Assembly (NCBI GenBank): GCA_910586445.1 | Contig: CAJUHV010000035.1 | Location: forward strand, 1-39,476 | Origin: an uncultured Eubacterium sp. | Lineage (GTDB): Bacteria > Bacillota > Clostridia > Lachnospirales > Lachnospiraceae | Length of the DNA stretch: 39,476 nucleotides | Reading direction: 5' to 3' | Part shown: one piece after another, positions 25,988-34,088 of the stretch | Position numbering within the stretch: the first letter of the stretch is position 1 | How the letters are laid out: each line of letters starts with the position of its first letter | Notes under the pieces: model-generated | Told to the model about the DNA's origin: nothing | Database searches by the model: none | What the model saw: the letters and a program-made list of their open reading frames with translations, nothing else | Position numbers and translations under genes: made by a program

Positions 25988-27708
25988 ACGTAACGATTGA
26001 TCATAAAACCGTACAGGTGCCGGAAGGCACTACGATATTAAAGGCAGCTGCAGCTGTGGGCATTGAGATTCCTACGCTTTGTTTTTTAAAAGACCTGAAT
26101 GAAATCGGCGCGTGCCGGATCTGCTGCGTCGAGATCGAGGGCAAGGAAACACTTGCTGCCTCCTGCAATACAAAAGTAGAAGAAGGCATGGTCGTGTATA
26201 CCAGCAGTCTGAAAGCACACTATGCCCGCCGGATGAACCTGCAGATTATTTTATCCCAGCATGATTTCAGATGTGCTGCATGCCAGAGAAACGGCACATG
26301 CTCCCTGCAGAAGATCTGCGCGGACATGAATATCAATGACGTTCCGTTCCATCAGGATTACGAAAAAAACGAATGGGATATGAGCTTTCCGCTTATACGG
26401 GACGCCGGGAAATGCATCAAATGCATGCGCTGCGTGCAGATCTGCGATAAAGTACAGTCTTTAAACGTATGGGATATCGTAAATACCGGAAAACGTACCA
26501 GCGTCGGTGTATCAAATATGAAAAAGATAGCAGAATCCGACTGTTCGATATGCGGGCAGTGCATTACGCATTGTCCGACCGGAGCGCTGCGTGAGCGGGA
26601 CGACGTGCGCAGGGTACTGGATGCCGTACATGACCCGGATAAGATTGTAGTCGTTCAGATTGCACCGGCAGTCCGCGCAGCATGGGGCGAAGGGCTGGGC
26701 ATGCCGCAGGAACTGGCTACGGAAAAGAGAATGGCTGCTGCAGCCCGTGCATTGGGCGCAGACTATGTATTTGATACGAATTTCAGCGCAGATCTGACGA
26801 TTATGGAGGAGGCAGGCGAGCTGATCGAGCATCTGACACACCGCGAAGAATATTCCTGGCCGATGTTTACCTCATGCTGTCCGGGATGGGTGCGCTTTAT
26901 CAAATCCCAGTATCCTGATATGGTAAAACAGCTGTCTACCGCGAAGTCTCCGCAGCAGATGTTTGGGGCAGTTGCAAAGACCTATTTTGCAACAAAAGTA
27001 CTGGCAGAAGATCCGGAAAAAATATTCTGTGTATCGATTATGCCGTGTACGGCAAAAAAAGCGGAGTGTGCACTGCCTGCCATGGATGATGCAGGAACCG
27101 GCCGCGACGTGGATGTCGTTTTGACAACCAGAGAATTTGACCGCATGCTCAGGTCTGAGCTGATCAGCCCTGCCAGCCTGCCGGAAGAAGAGTTTGATTC
27201 TCCGCTCGGCACAGCCTCGGGCGCAGGCGTGATCTTTGGAGCAACAGGCGGCGTAATGGAGGCAGCGCTTAGGACTGCTTACTATGTATTAAAAAGGGAA
27301 AATCCAAAACCAGATCTGTTCCGCATTGTACGTGGCCTTGACGGAATCAAAGAAGCAAGCCTGGAGATCGCCGGCATACCGATTAAGGCAGCTGTCGTAC
27401 ACGGACTGGGGAATACAAGAAAGCTTATGGAAAAAATACAAAGCGGCGAAGCAGAATACGATTTTGTAGAAGTCATGGCATGTCCGGGCGGCTGCGTGGG
27501 CGGCGGCGGACAGCCGATTACGGAGGGACGTGAAATGGCGCAGGAGCGCGGCGAGAAACTGTATGCACTGGATAAAAATAATCCGCTGCGTTTTTCGCAT
27601 GAAAATCCTTCTGTGATCGCTTTATACGATCAGTATTTAGGCAGTCCGCTGTCTCATATGGCACATGAGCTGCTGCATACGGACCATTTCTGGAGCAGAC
27701 TGAATTAG
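25981..27708 (+). CDS. hydA: [FeFe] hydrogenase, M3-type catalytic subunit
   Basis: The 575-residue protein has the full clostridial-type array. It has a [2Fe-2S] domain (C34, C45, C48, C62), a His-ligated cluster (H94, C98, C101, C107), two [4Fe-4S] clusters (C145-C155 in CIKCMRCVQIC and C188-C198 in CSICGQCITHC) and an H-cluster domain. H-cluster motifs are TSCCPGW (C299 likely the proton-transfer cysteine, C300 ligand), MPCTAKKAE (C356) and CPGGCVGGGGQP (C501, C505). It catalyses reversible H2 formation. There is no NADH-binding subunit of the HydB kind in the operon; the flavoprotein gene upstream probably plays that role. The maturases HydE, HydF and HydG are not in the window. Confidence 0.96.
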   Translation: MVNVTIDHKTVQVPEGTTILKAAAAVGIEIPTLCFLKDLNEIGACRICCVEIEGKETLAASCNTKVEEGMVVYTSSLKAHYARRMNLQIILSQHDFRCAACQRNGTCSLQKICADMNINDVPFHQDYEKNEWDMSFPLIRDAGKCIKCMRCVQICDKVQSLNVWDIVNTGKRTSVGVSNMKKIAESDCSICGQCITHCPTGALRERDDVRRVLDAVHDPDKIVVVQIAPAVRAAWGEGLGMPQELATEKRMAAAARALGADYVFDTNFSADLTIMEEAGELIEHLTHREEYSWPMFTSCCPGWVRFIKSQYPDMVKQLSTAKSPQQMFGAVAKTYFATKVLAEDPEKIFCVSIMPCTAKKAECALPAMDDAGTGRDVDVVLTTREFDRMLRSELISPASLPEEEFDSPLGTASGAGVIFGATGGVMEAALRTAYYVLKRENPKPDLFRIVRGLDGIKEASLEIAGIPIKAAVVHGLGNTRKLMEKIQSGEAEYDFVEVMACPGGCVGGGGQPITEGREMAQERGEKLYALDKNNPLRFSHENPSVIALYDQYLGSPLSHMAHELLHTDHFWSRLN

Positions 27709-27740
27709 ACAGGTTTTATTGGAGTTTTTCCATAAAAAAT

Positions 27741-27814
27741 TCTCGGGCGTGTTTAAAATCATCTCCTGATAATGGGTTGGAATTATCAGAAAATAATTTT
27801 TTAACATGCCGAGA
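27741..27814. repeat. Imperfect inverted repeat, possible diverged MITE-like element
   Basis: The left arm begins TCTCGGGCGTGTTTAAAAT and the right arm, read in reverse complement, begins TCTCGGCATGTTAAAAAAT. Both arms end in CTGATAAT around a GGGTTGGA loop. The GGCGTGTTTAAAAT part resembles the MITE-like end GAGCGTGTTTGAAAAAT, but the TA ends are absent. A hairpin-forming regulatory element is the alternative. Confidence 0.5.
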
Positions 27815-27898
27815 TACTTATAGGATAGCGACTATCTACCGCTATGTCAAGAAAAAGCTGTACAGAAATGGTAATATTAAAATGCATATAAAATATTC

Positions 27899-27929
27899 GC
27901 GGCAGGGCAGCCGGCCTGCCGCATTTTTC
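27899..27929 (+). terminator. Intrinsic terminator, probably of the hydrogenase operon
   Basis: GCGGCAGG and CCTGCCGC form a perfect eight-base GC stem, followed by ATTTTTC. Confidence 0.7.
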
Positions 27930-28034
27930 GGCCTGTTTTGAATCAAGCGGGCTGTAACTTTCTGGATTAAGCATGAATTATACGCCGGAGTATGTATGAA
28001 AAATCATTCTGCAGAAGATAGAATTCGGATTTTT

Positions 28035-28046
28035 GAAAACGTTTTC
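28035..28046. promoter_or_regulatory. LacI/CcpA-type operator, upstream copy
   Basis: GAAAACGTTTTC is a perfect 12-base palindrome with the central CG typical of LacI-family and cre sites. An identical copy lies at 28120, 85 bases away centre to centre. Confidence 0.65.
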
Positions 28047-28065
28047 TAAAAATTGAAAAAATGTA

Positions 28066-28094
28066 TTGGAAAGCAGGTGTACAAAGGATACATT
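28066..28094 (+). promoter_or_regulatory. Predicted promoter between the two operators
   Basis: TTGGAA and TACATT are separated by 17 bases. A second possible -10, TAAAAT, lies at 28165-28170 but lacks a good -35. Confidence 0.4.
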
Positions 28095-28119
28095 TGCATA
28101 AAAATAGCTTTTAATATTA

Positions 28120-28131
28120 GAAAACGTTTTC
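28120..28131. promoter_or_regulatory. LacI/CcpA-type operator, downstream copy
   Basis: GAAAACGTTTTC again, followed by AA, which brings it close to the extended cre consensus. It lies just downstream of the predicted start of transcription. Confidence 0.65.
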
Positions 28132-28221
28132 AAAATTTAAAGAATATATCTTTTCTTTCTGTGGTAAAATGCATACATTGAATCAATCAGCACATAAAAA
28201 ATATCACGGAGGTATTTTATC

Positions 28222-29259
28222 ATGAGAAAGACAGCGATAAAGAAACTGCTCACAGGAATCCTGCTTACAGGAGCGCTTGCAGCGCTGGCCGGCTGCGGCG
28301 GAAAGGATGCAGGCAATGGCGGCACCGGCCAGAACGGTTCCAAAGGCGCGGACGGCGTGACCGATGTACGTGTGGCATATTTTCCAAACATTACCCATAC
28401 GCAGGCTCTTGTTATGAAAAATCAAAAGACACTGGAAGAAAAGTGGGAAGGAAAATGTAATGTGAGCTGGACTTCGTTTAATGCAGGCCCTGCCGAGACA
28501 GAAGCAATTTTCGCAGGGGAAATTGACCTTGGATATATCGGGCCGGTACCGGCGATAAGCGCCAATGTAAAGTCAGGCGGCGATGTCAAGATTATTTCGA
28601 ATACAACCAATGCCGGTGCAGTACTGCTGAAGCGCAAAGAGGCCGGTATCGAGTCTGTGGCAGATCTTGCCGGTAAAAAGATTGCAGTGCCGCAGATGGG
28701 AAATACACAGCACCTGTGCCTGTTAAGCCTTTTGACAGACCAGGGCTTAAAGACCGTGGACGCAGGCGGTGATGTGACGGTCAATGCAAGCTCCAATGCA
28801 GACATTTTAAACCTGATGGATAATGGGAGCGTTGATGCGGCACTGGTGCCGGAGCCTTGGGGAACGACGATTGAAAACAATGGCAGTGCAGAAGTGCTGC
28901 TGGATTATAATGAAGTATTTTTAGAAGGAAATTATCCGACAGCCGTGGTAGTTGCCAGCAAAGATTTTATGGATGAACATCCAGACCTTGTAAAAGAATT
29001 TTTAGAAGCTCATGAAGAAGCTGCTTTATATATCAATGAAAATATGGATGAAGCGCTTTCGATTGTAAATAAGGAGATCGAAGAAGCTACTGGGAAGGCG
29101 CTGGATGAAGCAGTCATTAAAAATGCCTTTACAAGGATGACGGTAGATACTGCACTGAATCATGAAGCAATTATGAAGTTTGCACAGATCAGCAAGGACG
29201 AAGGATTTATCAGCGAAGTGCCGGAGGAAGACGATGTATTTACAACTGAATTCAATTAG
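28222..29259 (+). CDS. ABC transporter substrate-binding lipoprotein (SsuA/TauA/NrtA family)
   Basis: The 345-residue protein has a lipoprotein signal with lipobox LAGC (C about 25) and a Gly/Asn-rich tether (GGKDAGNGGTGQNGSKG). A periplasmic-binding-protein-2-like domain follows, beginning VRVAYFPNITHTQALV. Other family marks are GEIDLGYIGPVPAI, GKKIAVPQMGNTQH and VDAALVPEPW. The family binds sulfonates, taurine, nitrate or related small anions and precursors; the ligand cannot be read here. CGGAGG supports ATG 28222. The operon is controlled from the operator-flanked promoter region just upstream, and the 3' end overlaps the ATPase gene by 26 bases. Confidence 0.9.
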   Translation: MRKTAIKKLLTGILLTGALAALAGCGGKDAGNGGTGQNGSKGADGVTDVRVAYFPNITHTQALVMKNQKTLEEKWEGKCNVSWTSFNAGPAETEAIFAGEIDLGYIGPVPAISANVKSGGDVKIISNTTNAGAVLLKRKEAGIESVADLAGKKIAVPQMGNTQHLCLLSLLTDQGLKTVDAGGDVTVNASSNADILNLMDNGSVDAALVPEPWGTTIENNGSAEVLLDYNEVFLEGNYPTAVVVASKDFMDEHPDLVKEFLEAHEEAALYINENMDEALSIVNKEIEEATGKALDEAVIKNAFTRMTVDTALNHEAIMKFAQISKDEGFISEVPEEDDVFTTEFN

Positions 29260-30022
29260 TAAAGTATTTAAAGATACAAAAAAAGAGACACTGCAGGATA
29301 TTTCATTAGAAGTAGAAAAAGGAGAATTTATCTGTATCGTAGGGCCTTCCGGCTGCGGAAAGTCTACGCTGCTCAATCTGGTCGCAGGGCTGGATACGCC
29401 GTCTGAAGGGACGATTCTGCTGGATGGACAGCCGGTGACAGGGCCGGGCGCAGACCGCGTCGTTATGTTCCAGGAGGCTGCACTGTATCCATGGCTGAAT
29501 GTGGAGCAGAATGTCATGTTCGGACTGGATGCGGCAGGGCTGCCAAAGGATGAGCAGAAGCGGATTGCAGAAAGATATCTCAAGATGGTACGGCTGTGGC
29601 ATTATAAGGATTATCCGATCCACCAGATTTCCGGCGGCATGAAGCAGCGTACGGCGCTGGCACGGTCACTGGCACTGGACAGCAAGCTGCTTTTAATGGA
29701 TGAGCCGTTTTCCGCCCTGGATAAGCAGACGATACACATCCTGCGTTCAGAGCTGGAAAAGATCTGGGAAAAAACAAGAAAAACGATTTTGTATGTAACG
29801 CACAGTGTCGAAGAGGCTATTTATTTTGCAGACCGTGTCATTGTTATGGCTGAAAATCCGGGACAGATCAAAGAAATTGTGCCGATTGATTTTCCGCGTC
29901 CGAGAAATATCGAAGCACCGGAATTTACCGCCCTGCGCAGACAGATCTTAGGCAAGGTAAGCCTGAGTGCACGCAAAAGCGTTGAAGATGAATTTGACAG
30001 TTTACAGGAGGAATCGAAATGA
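29234..30022 (+). CDS. ABC transporter ATP-binding protein (SsuB/TauB family)
   Basis: The 262-residue ATPase shows Walker A GPSGCGKST (about 39-47), signature ISGGMKQRTALARS, Walker B LLLMDEPFSALD and the H-loop THSVEEA. The Q-loop is MFQEAALYPWL, typical of the SsuB/TauB/NrtD group. I chose ATG 29234 (MYLQLNSISKVF), preceded by GGAGG within the 3' end of the lipoprotein gene; the frame to 29180 has no family similarity. It powers the import system and is coupled to the permease by a four-base ATGA overlap. Confidence 0.93.
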   Translation: MYLQLNSISKVFKDTKKETLQDISLEVEKGEFICIVGPSGCGKSTLLNLVAGLDTPSEGTILLDGQPVTGPGADRVVMFQEAALYPWLNVEQNVMFGLDAAGLPKDEQKRIAERYLKMVRLWHYKDYPIHQISGGMKQRTALARSLALDSKLLLMDEPFSALDKQTIHILRSELEKIWEKTRKTILYVTHSVEEAIYFADRVIVMAENPGQIKEIVPIDFPRPRNIEAPEFTALRRQILGKVSLSARKSVEDEFDSLQEESK

Positions 30023-30798
30023 ATCTGCGTAAGATCATAGGAAGTATTTTATTTTTTATAGGACTGATTCTGGTCTGGCAGCTTTTGTATGCAGCTTCTA
30101 CCGACTGGTTTGAATGGGCAAAGCCGTACGCAGTGCCGCACCCGGCAGGCGTTCTGGCAAGCGCAGGCAGGCTGATTGCAAACGGCACATTATTTGCAGC
30201 AGTAGCAAAGAGCATGCTGCGCGTGCTGATTGGATTTATCATATCAGTAGTCGCAGGCGTCTTTTTTGGAATACTGATTATGAATTTTGAGTATCTTTCC
30301 ACAAATCTGAAACCGCTCCTGCTCGGCATTCAGACACTTCCAAGCATCTGCTGGGTTCCATTTGCCATACTGTGGTTTGGACTGAAGGAAAGTGCAATCA
30401 TATTTGTCGTTGTCATGGGATCTGTATTCAGCATATCTTTAGCGGTTGAAAGCAGCATTAAGGAAGTACCGCCGATTTATATACGCGCGGCAAAGACAAT
30501 GGGGCTTTCAGCCGGCAAAATGTATGCCAAGGTCATCTTTCCGGCTGCGCTGCCTTCTTTTGTGGCAGGGCTGAAGCAGGCATGGTCGTTTGCATGGAGG
30601 GCGCTGATGTCCGGCGAGGTGATGTCGGCATCGGTCGGACTGGGATATACGCTGATGATGGGACGTGATCTGGCGGACATCAATCAGGTTATGACGGTCA
30701 TGCTTGCGATTATTATAATAGGAATTATTATTGATAAAGGAATCTTTTCAAGCGTGGAGAACCATATTCTGCGCAGGCGGGGGCTGATTAGACAGTAG
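30019..30798 (+). CDS. ABC transporter permease (SsuC/TauC family)
   Basis: The 259-residue binding-protein-dependent permease has about six membrane helices. The EAA-type cytoplasmic loop is IRAAKTMGLSAGKMYAKVIFPAALP (about 155-179), which docks on the ATPase. The SWRALMSGEV-like segment appears as FAWRALMSGEVMSASVGLGY. Length is normal. It completes the importer operon. No terminator follows; instead there is a cluster of palindromic repeats at 30819-30936. Confidence 0.93.
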   Translation: MNLRKIIGSILFFIGLILVWQLLYAASTDWFEWAKPYAVPHPAGVLASAGRLIANGTLFAAVAKSMLRVLIGFIISVVAGVFFGILIMNFEYLSTNLKPLLLGIQTLPSICWVPFAILWFGLKESAIIFVVVMGSVFSISLAVESSIKEVPPIYIRAAKTMGLSAGKMYAKVIFPAALPSFVAGLKQAWSFAWRALMSGEVMSASVGLGYTLMMGRDLADINQVMTVMLAIIIIGIIIDKGIFSSVENHILRRRGLIRQ

Positions 30799-30818
30799 GG
30801 ACTGCTGCTGTTTATACA

Positions 30819-30936
30819 GGACTTTGCATTCACTGCAAAGTCCGTAAGAAAGTGATTCAGGAGTGAGCAGATCCCATTCGCGAAGCGAATTTTAGATGGA
30901 TTTGTGAAGGTACTGGTCACGGAGTGAACAGTAACC
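30819..30936. repeat. Cluster of dispersed palindromic repeats
   Basis: Three inverted repeats follow each other. GGACTTTGCA/TGCAAAGTCC (30819-30843) is perfect with a five-base loop. ATTCGC/GCGAAT spans 30876-30890, and GGTACTGGTCAC pairs with GTGAACAGTAACC across 30909-30936. The first and last share sequence with the region after znuB (2895-2933), the first in opposite orientation. This suggests a mobile or amplified palindromic repeat family. Confidence 0.6.
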
Positions 30937-30976
30937 ATGGACTGGAAAACGCCGGATTTTGTGCTGTTTATTTGGC

Positions 30977-31005
30977 TTTACACGTCTGGATCTATTTGGT
31001 ATACT
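30977..31005 (+). promoter_or_regulatory. Predicted promoter of the AAA-ATPase-like gene
   Basis: TTTACA and TATACT are separated by 17 bases. The leader contains a GGCGGC/GCCGCC hairpin at 31016-31040. Confidence 0.6.
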
Positions 31006-31069
31006 TTTCGTAACGGGCGGCTGTAACGGATAATGCCGCCTGACGGAAAGGAGCTGACCTAAGTAAGCT

Positions 31070-32251
31070 ATGGGGGCATATTTAAACAGCACTGCTGCAT
31101 ATACCTTGTATAAAGGAGAGTCAGAAGAACCATATTTTGTCGATAAAACACAGATGCTGGAAGATTTATTTCCGCTGATAAAAAAAGGAAACAGCCATAT
31201 ATGCCTTACAAGACCGCGCAGGTTCGGGAAAACTGTAATGGCAAATATGGCTGCGTCATTTTTTTCAAAAGGCTGTGAGTCAGATGATATTTTTAAAAAT
31301 CTGCGGATTGCACAGTCAGAGGATTATGAAAAATACAGAAACCAATTTTCTGTCATACATATTACATGGAATGATACACCATCCAGCTGTTTTTCTTATC
31401 AGCAGTATATTAAAAGGATACTGGAGAAGCTGGCCAGGGATTTAAAGCGGGAGTATCCAATGGTAAAGTTTGACGAGGGCGGGGATATTGTAGATCTTTT
31501 TATGGAGATTTATATTGAAGATCCTAGCGCACGTTTTATTTTTATATTAGACGAATGGGATTATATTTTTTATCAGGATTATGCTGCCGAACAGGATAAA
31601 AAGGCATACCTGCAGCTGTTAAGAAGCCTGCTGAAAGATAAGCCGTATGTGCTTTTGACATATATGACAGGCATACTGCCGATTGCAAAGTATACAAGCG
31701 GTTCTGAGCTGAATATGTTTTCAGAATTTACTATGGCAAAAACATCTATGTTTTCCAGCTGCTTTGGATTTACAGAACAGGAAGTGAATGAACTGCATAA
31801 ACGGTATTTAAATATGTGCAGAAATCCTTCGATCGGCATGGATGATTTAAAAAACTGGTATGACGGCTATCACGCTGCGGACGGGGAGAGAATTTATAAT
31901 CCGCGTTCTGTGGTTCTGGCACTCCGCTGCAATCATTTGGAAAATTACTGGACAAGCTCGGGGCCTTATGATGAGATTTTTTATTATATAGCGCATAATG
32001 TAAATGATGTCTGTGGAGACATTGCACTTATGGTATCGGGGCAGGATGTACATGCAAGGCTTCAGGAGTATGCGGCAACGTCGATGGACCTGCAGACAAA
32101 AGATGAAATATTTTCAGCAATGGTGGTATACGGCTTTTTAAGCTATGAAAATGGGAGGGTCAGCATTCCAAACAGGGAGCTGATGGAAATATTAAAAGAA
32201 ATATTAAAAGAAGAAATAAAAAAAGCTAAAAAATATAAGTCGAAATTATAA
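31070..32251 (+). CDS. AAA-ATPase-like protein, lacking the usual C-terminal DUF1703 nuclease-like domain
   Basis: The 393-residue protein has the AAA-ATPase-like family start (MGAYLNSTAAYTLYKGESEEPYFVDKT), Walker-A-like TRPRRFGKT (about 47-55) and Walker-B-like FIFILDEWDYIF. Family members usually run beyond 500 residues and end in a PD-(D/E)XK-type DUF1703 domain. Here the frame ends just after SIPNRELMEI in a Lys/Glu-rich tail (LKEILKEEIKKAKKYKSKL) encoded by an A-rich repetitive tract. No remnant is visible before the lacI start 16 bases on. The cellular role of the family is not established. The ribosome site is poor: AAAGGAG lies about 17 bases from ATG, and an in-frame TAA sits two codons before the ATG. 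The gene may be decaying. Confidence 0.8.
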   Translation: MGAYLNSTAAYTLYKGESEEPYFVDKTQMLEDLFPLIKKGNSHICLTRPRRFGKTVMANMAASFFSKGCESDDIFKNLRIAQSEDYEKYRNQFSVIHITWNDTPSSCFSYQQYIKRILEKLARDLKREYPMVKFDEGGDIVDLFMEIYIEDPSARFIFILDEWDYIFYQDYAAEQDKKAYLQLLRSLLKDKPYVLLTYMTGILPIAKYTSGSELNMFSEFTMAKTSMFSSCFGFTEQEVNELHKRYLNMCRNPSIGMDDLKNWYDGYHAADGERIYNPRSVVLALRCNHLENYWTSSGPYDEIFYYIAHNVNDVCGDIALMVSGQDVHARLQEYAATSMDLQTKDEIFSAMVVYGFLSYENGRVSIPNRELMEILKEILKEEIKKAKKYKSKL

Positions 32252-32267
32252 TAAGAGAATTCATATT

Positions 32268-33299
32268 ATGTCATTAAAAAAAATAGCGCAGATAACCGGG
32301 GCCTCTGCTGCTACGGTATCGCGAGTTTTAAACAATCCAGATTACCACTGCCAGAACAGGGAGCTGACCGAAAAGATCCGCCAGGCTGCCAGAGAGCTCG
32401 GCTATGTGCCGAACCAGAATGCCAGAATGCTGAAGCTGGGAGAAAACAGGGCATATGCGCATGGAGACAGGCAGTACCGGATCGACATTCTGCTGGCAAG
32501 GTTTGATTCACTGGAAGAAGATCCTTTTTTTGCCGAAATGTTCCGCTATGTGGAGACGGAATGCCATAAGCTCGGCTGCGTGATTGGGCGGATTATGCAT
32601 GTCACAGATGTACCGGCGGTGGAGGCAGAAGGCGGACGGGTACGGGCAGACGGGCTGATTATTCTTGGAAAATGCCCAGCTGCGTCGGCAGATGTGCTGC
32701 TGCGCAGATATGGCGGCGTGGCTGCGATCGACCGCAATCCGATGGATTATCGTATGGATGAGATCACCTGCAACGGTGCGCATGCCGCGGTTATGGCAGT
32801 AGAGTACCTGCTTGAGCTTGGGCATACCAGCATTGCATATGTGGGCGACTGCACGATGGAGGCCAGATACAACGGCTATTACGAGTGTCTGGCAAAGCAT
32901 AAGATCTCGATGATCTATGATTATATCGTATCGACAAATCAGACAAGGGAAGAAGGAGGCCGCGCTTTTGAGCGGCTTGCAGCGCTGAAAAAACCGCCGA
33001 CAGCAGTTTTTTGTGCCAATGATGTGACTGCGCTGGGGCTGCTTGGCGCAATGAAGGCATACAATGGAAGACGCCGGCGGGATATTTACCGCCCTGCGGT
33101 CATATCGATTGATGATGTAGAAGAGGCGGTGCGCTGTTCCCCGATGCTGACGACGATCCAGATTCCGAAAGGTGATATGGCGCATCTGGCAGTGCAGCTG
33201 CTGAAAGACCGCTTACAGGGCGGACATCAGGAGTGCGTGCGGCTGGAGCTGCCGTGCCGGCTGCTTGTGAGGGAGTCGGCGGGGATGTATGTGCCATAA
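32268..33299 (+). CDS. LacI-family transcriptional regulator
   Basis: The 343-residue protein is full length. The N-terminal helix-turn-helix with hinge reads SLKKIAQITGASAATVSRVLNNP, then LGYVPNQNARML. A periplasmic-binding-like sensor domain follows, with ADGLIILG, HTSIAYVGD, FCANDVTALGLL and the C-terminal TTIQIPKGDMAHLAVQLL. It should bind a palindromic operator with a central CG. The nearest such sites are the twin GAAAACGTTTTC boxes before the ABC importer operon, about 4.1 kb upstream. The ribosome site is weak (AGAG), suggesting low expression or coupling to the gene before it. The effector is unknown. Confidence 0.94.
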   Translation: MSLKKIAQITGASAATVSRVLNNPDYHCQNRELTEKIRQAARELGYVPNQNARMLKLGENRAYAHGDRQYRIDILLARFDSLEEDPFFAEMFRYVETECHKLGCVIGRIMHVTDVPAVEAEGGRVRADGLIILGKCPAASADVLLRRYGGVAAIDRNPMDYRMDEITCNGAHAAVMAVEYLLELGHTSIAYVGDCTMEARYNGYYECLAKHKISMIYDYIVSTNQTREEGGRAFERLAALKKPPTAVFCANDVTALGLLGAMKAYNGRRRRDIYRPAVISIDDVEEAVRCSPMLTTIQIPKGDMAHLAVQLLKDRLQGGHQECVRLELPCRLLVRESAGMYVP

Positions 33300-33346
33300 G
33301 AACATTGAGTGATTGTGTATATTTGCCTTGAAATGTTTCAAGAAAT

Positions 33347-33910
33347 TCAATAAGTTAAATCAAGGTAAAATAATCTCTTTTTATCTTGTTCGGTCACACC
33401 ATAAACATATTCATATAATGTAGATTTGATTTCCTGAAATATTTTCTCAGAAACCGGCTGTCCGCTTGTCATGATAAGAAGGGGTATCGGGCTGCGCCCC
33501 TTGGAGATCGAGGGCTGTACATATGGGTATTGATTTAAGAAAAAGCCGTTTCTCTCATAGAAGCGGATGCGCCTTTTGGCGAGGTCATTTTCCGGCAGCT
33601 CGACTTCCAGGCAGATCCTGTGTGTCTGCTGTCTGATCATATCCTGCAGCAGGGCAGACCCCAGGCCGGTATTGCGGCAGAGCGGATTTACTGCAAAGTG
33701 CTCGATAAATATAAGATCGCCCAATGTCCAGTAAGCCAAAAAAGCATTGAGAGAATGTTTTTTTGATCCGGGTACTATAGAGATATTATATCTGGAATTA
33801 TTTAACAGTGCTTTCTGCTCTTCGTAAGTCCTGCGTTCATTTGGAGGAAAACTCTGTTCCATTAATTGGTAAACGGAATCAAAATCCTGCATAGATTGTA
33901 TCAGTGTCAT
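33347..33910 (-). CDS. GNAT-family N-acetyltransferase
   Basis: The 187-residue protein has GNAT motif A as IEHFAVNPLCRNTGLGSALLQ with the acetyl-CoA loop RNTGLG, and motif B near FYERNGFF. The N-terminus includes SFPPNERRTYEEQ, common in small GNATs of Firmicutes. The C-terminal 40 residues (from about VSEKIFQEIKS) extend past the domain. The substrate is unknown. GGAG supports ATG 33910. It converges on lacI and has its own predicted promoter. Confidence 0.9.
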   Translation of the reverse strand: MTLIQSMQDFDSVYQLMEQSFPPNERRTYEEQKALLNNSRYNISIVPGSKKHSLNAFLAYWTLGDLIFIEHFAVNPLCRNTGLGSALLQDMIRQQTHRICLEVELPENDLAKRRIRFYERNGFFLNQYPYVQPSISKGRSPIPLLIMTSGQPVSEKIFQEIKSTLYEYVYGVTEQDKKRLFYLDLTY

Positions 33911-33978
33911 ATTTTCTGCTCCATATTTTGTGATTGTAGTGTGAATATAAATCTATTGGCACAAGTGTATCAGTCTTT

Positions 33979-34007
33979 AGTATAAGCTGTTTTGAGTGAA
34001 ATAACAA
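33979..34007 (-). promoter_or_regulatory. Predicted promoter of the acetyltransferase gene
   Basis: On the minus strand TTGTTA (34007-34002) and TATACT (33984-33979) are separated by 17 bases. Confidence 0.5.
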
Positions 34008-34033
34008 GCATGAAGGCTCGAAGAAATTTCCGG

Positions 34034-34068
34034 CAGATAAACAGCCGGAGGCACCGGCAGTTTATCTG
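34034..34068. other. Strong hairpin upstream of the acetyltransferase gene
   Basis: CAGATAAAC and GTTTATCTG pair perfectly, with an inner GCCGG/CCGGC stem and an AGGCA loop. No T run follows on either strand. It lies between the acetyltransferase promoter and the MITE-like element. Confidence 0.45.
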
Positions 34069-34088
34069 TATGATGAATTTAAGTGTAT

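Larger units (their letters stand above)
27709..28221. other. Intergenic region with inverted repeat, terminator, operators and promoter
   Basis: This 513-base gap holds no ORF with a ribosome site. It contains the inverted repeat at 27741-27814, a terminator at 27899, and the twin operators and promoter of the ABC transporter operon at 28035-28131. Confidence 0.6.

Noticed and set aside
33327..33342. CTTGAAA/TTTCAAG palindrome between lacI and the acetyltransferase gene as a terminator
   Set aside because: The stem is short and AT-rich with a two-base loop and no adjacent T run; it is not a credible terminator.
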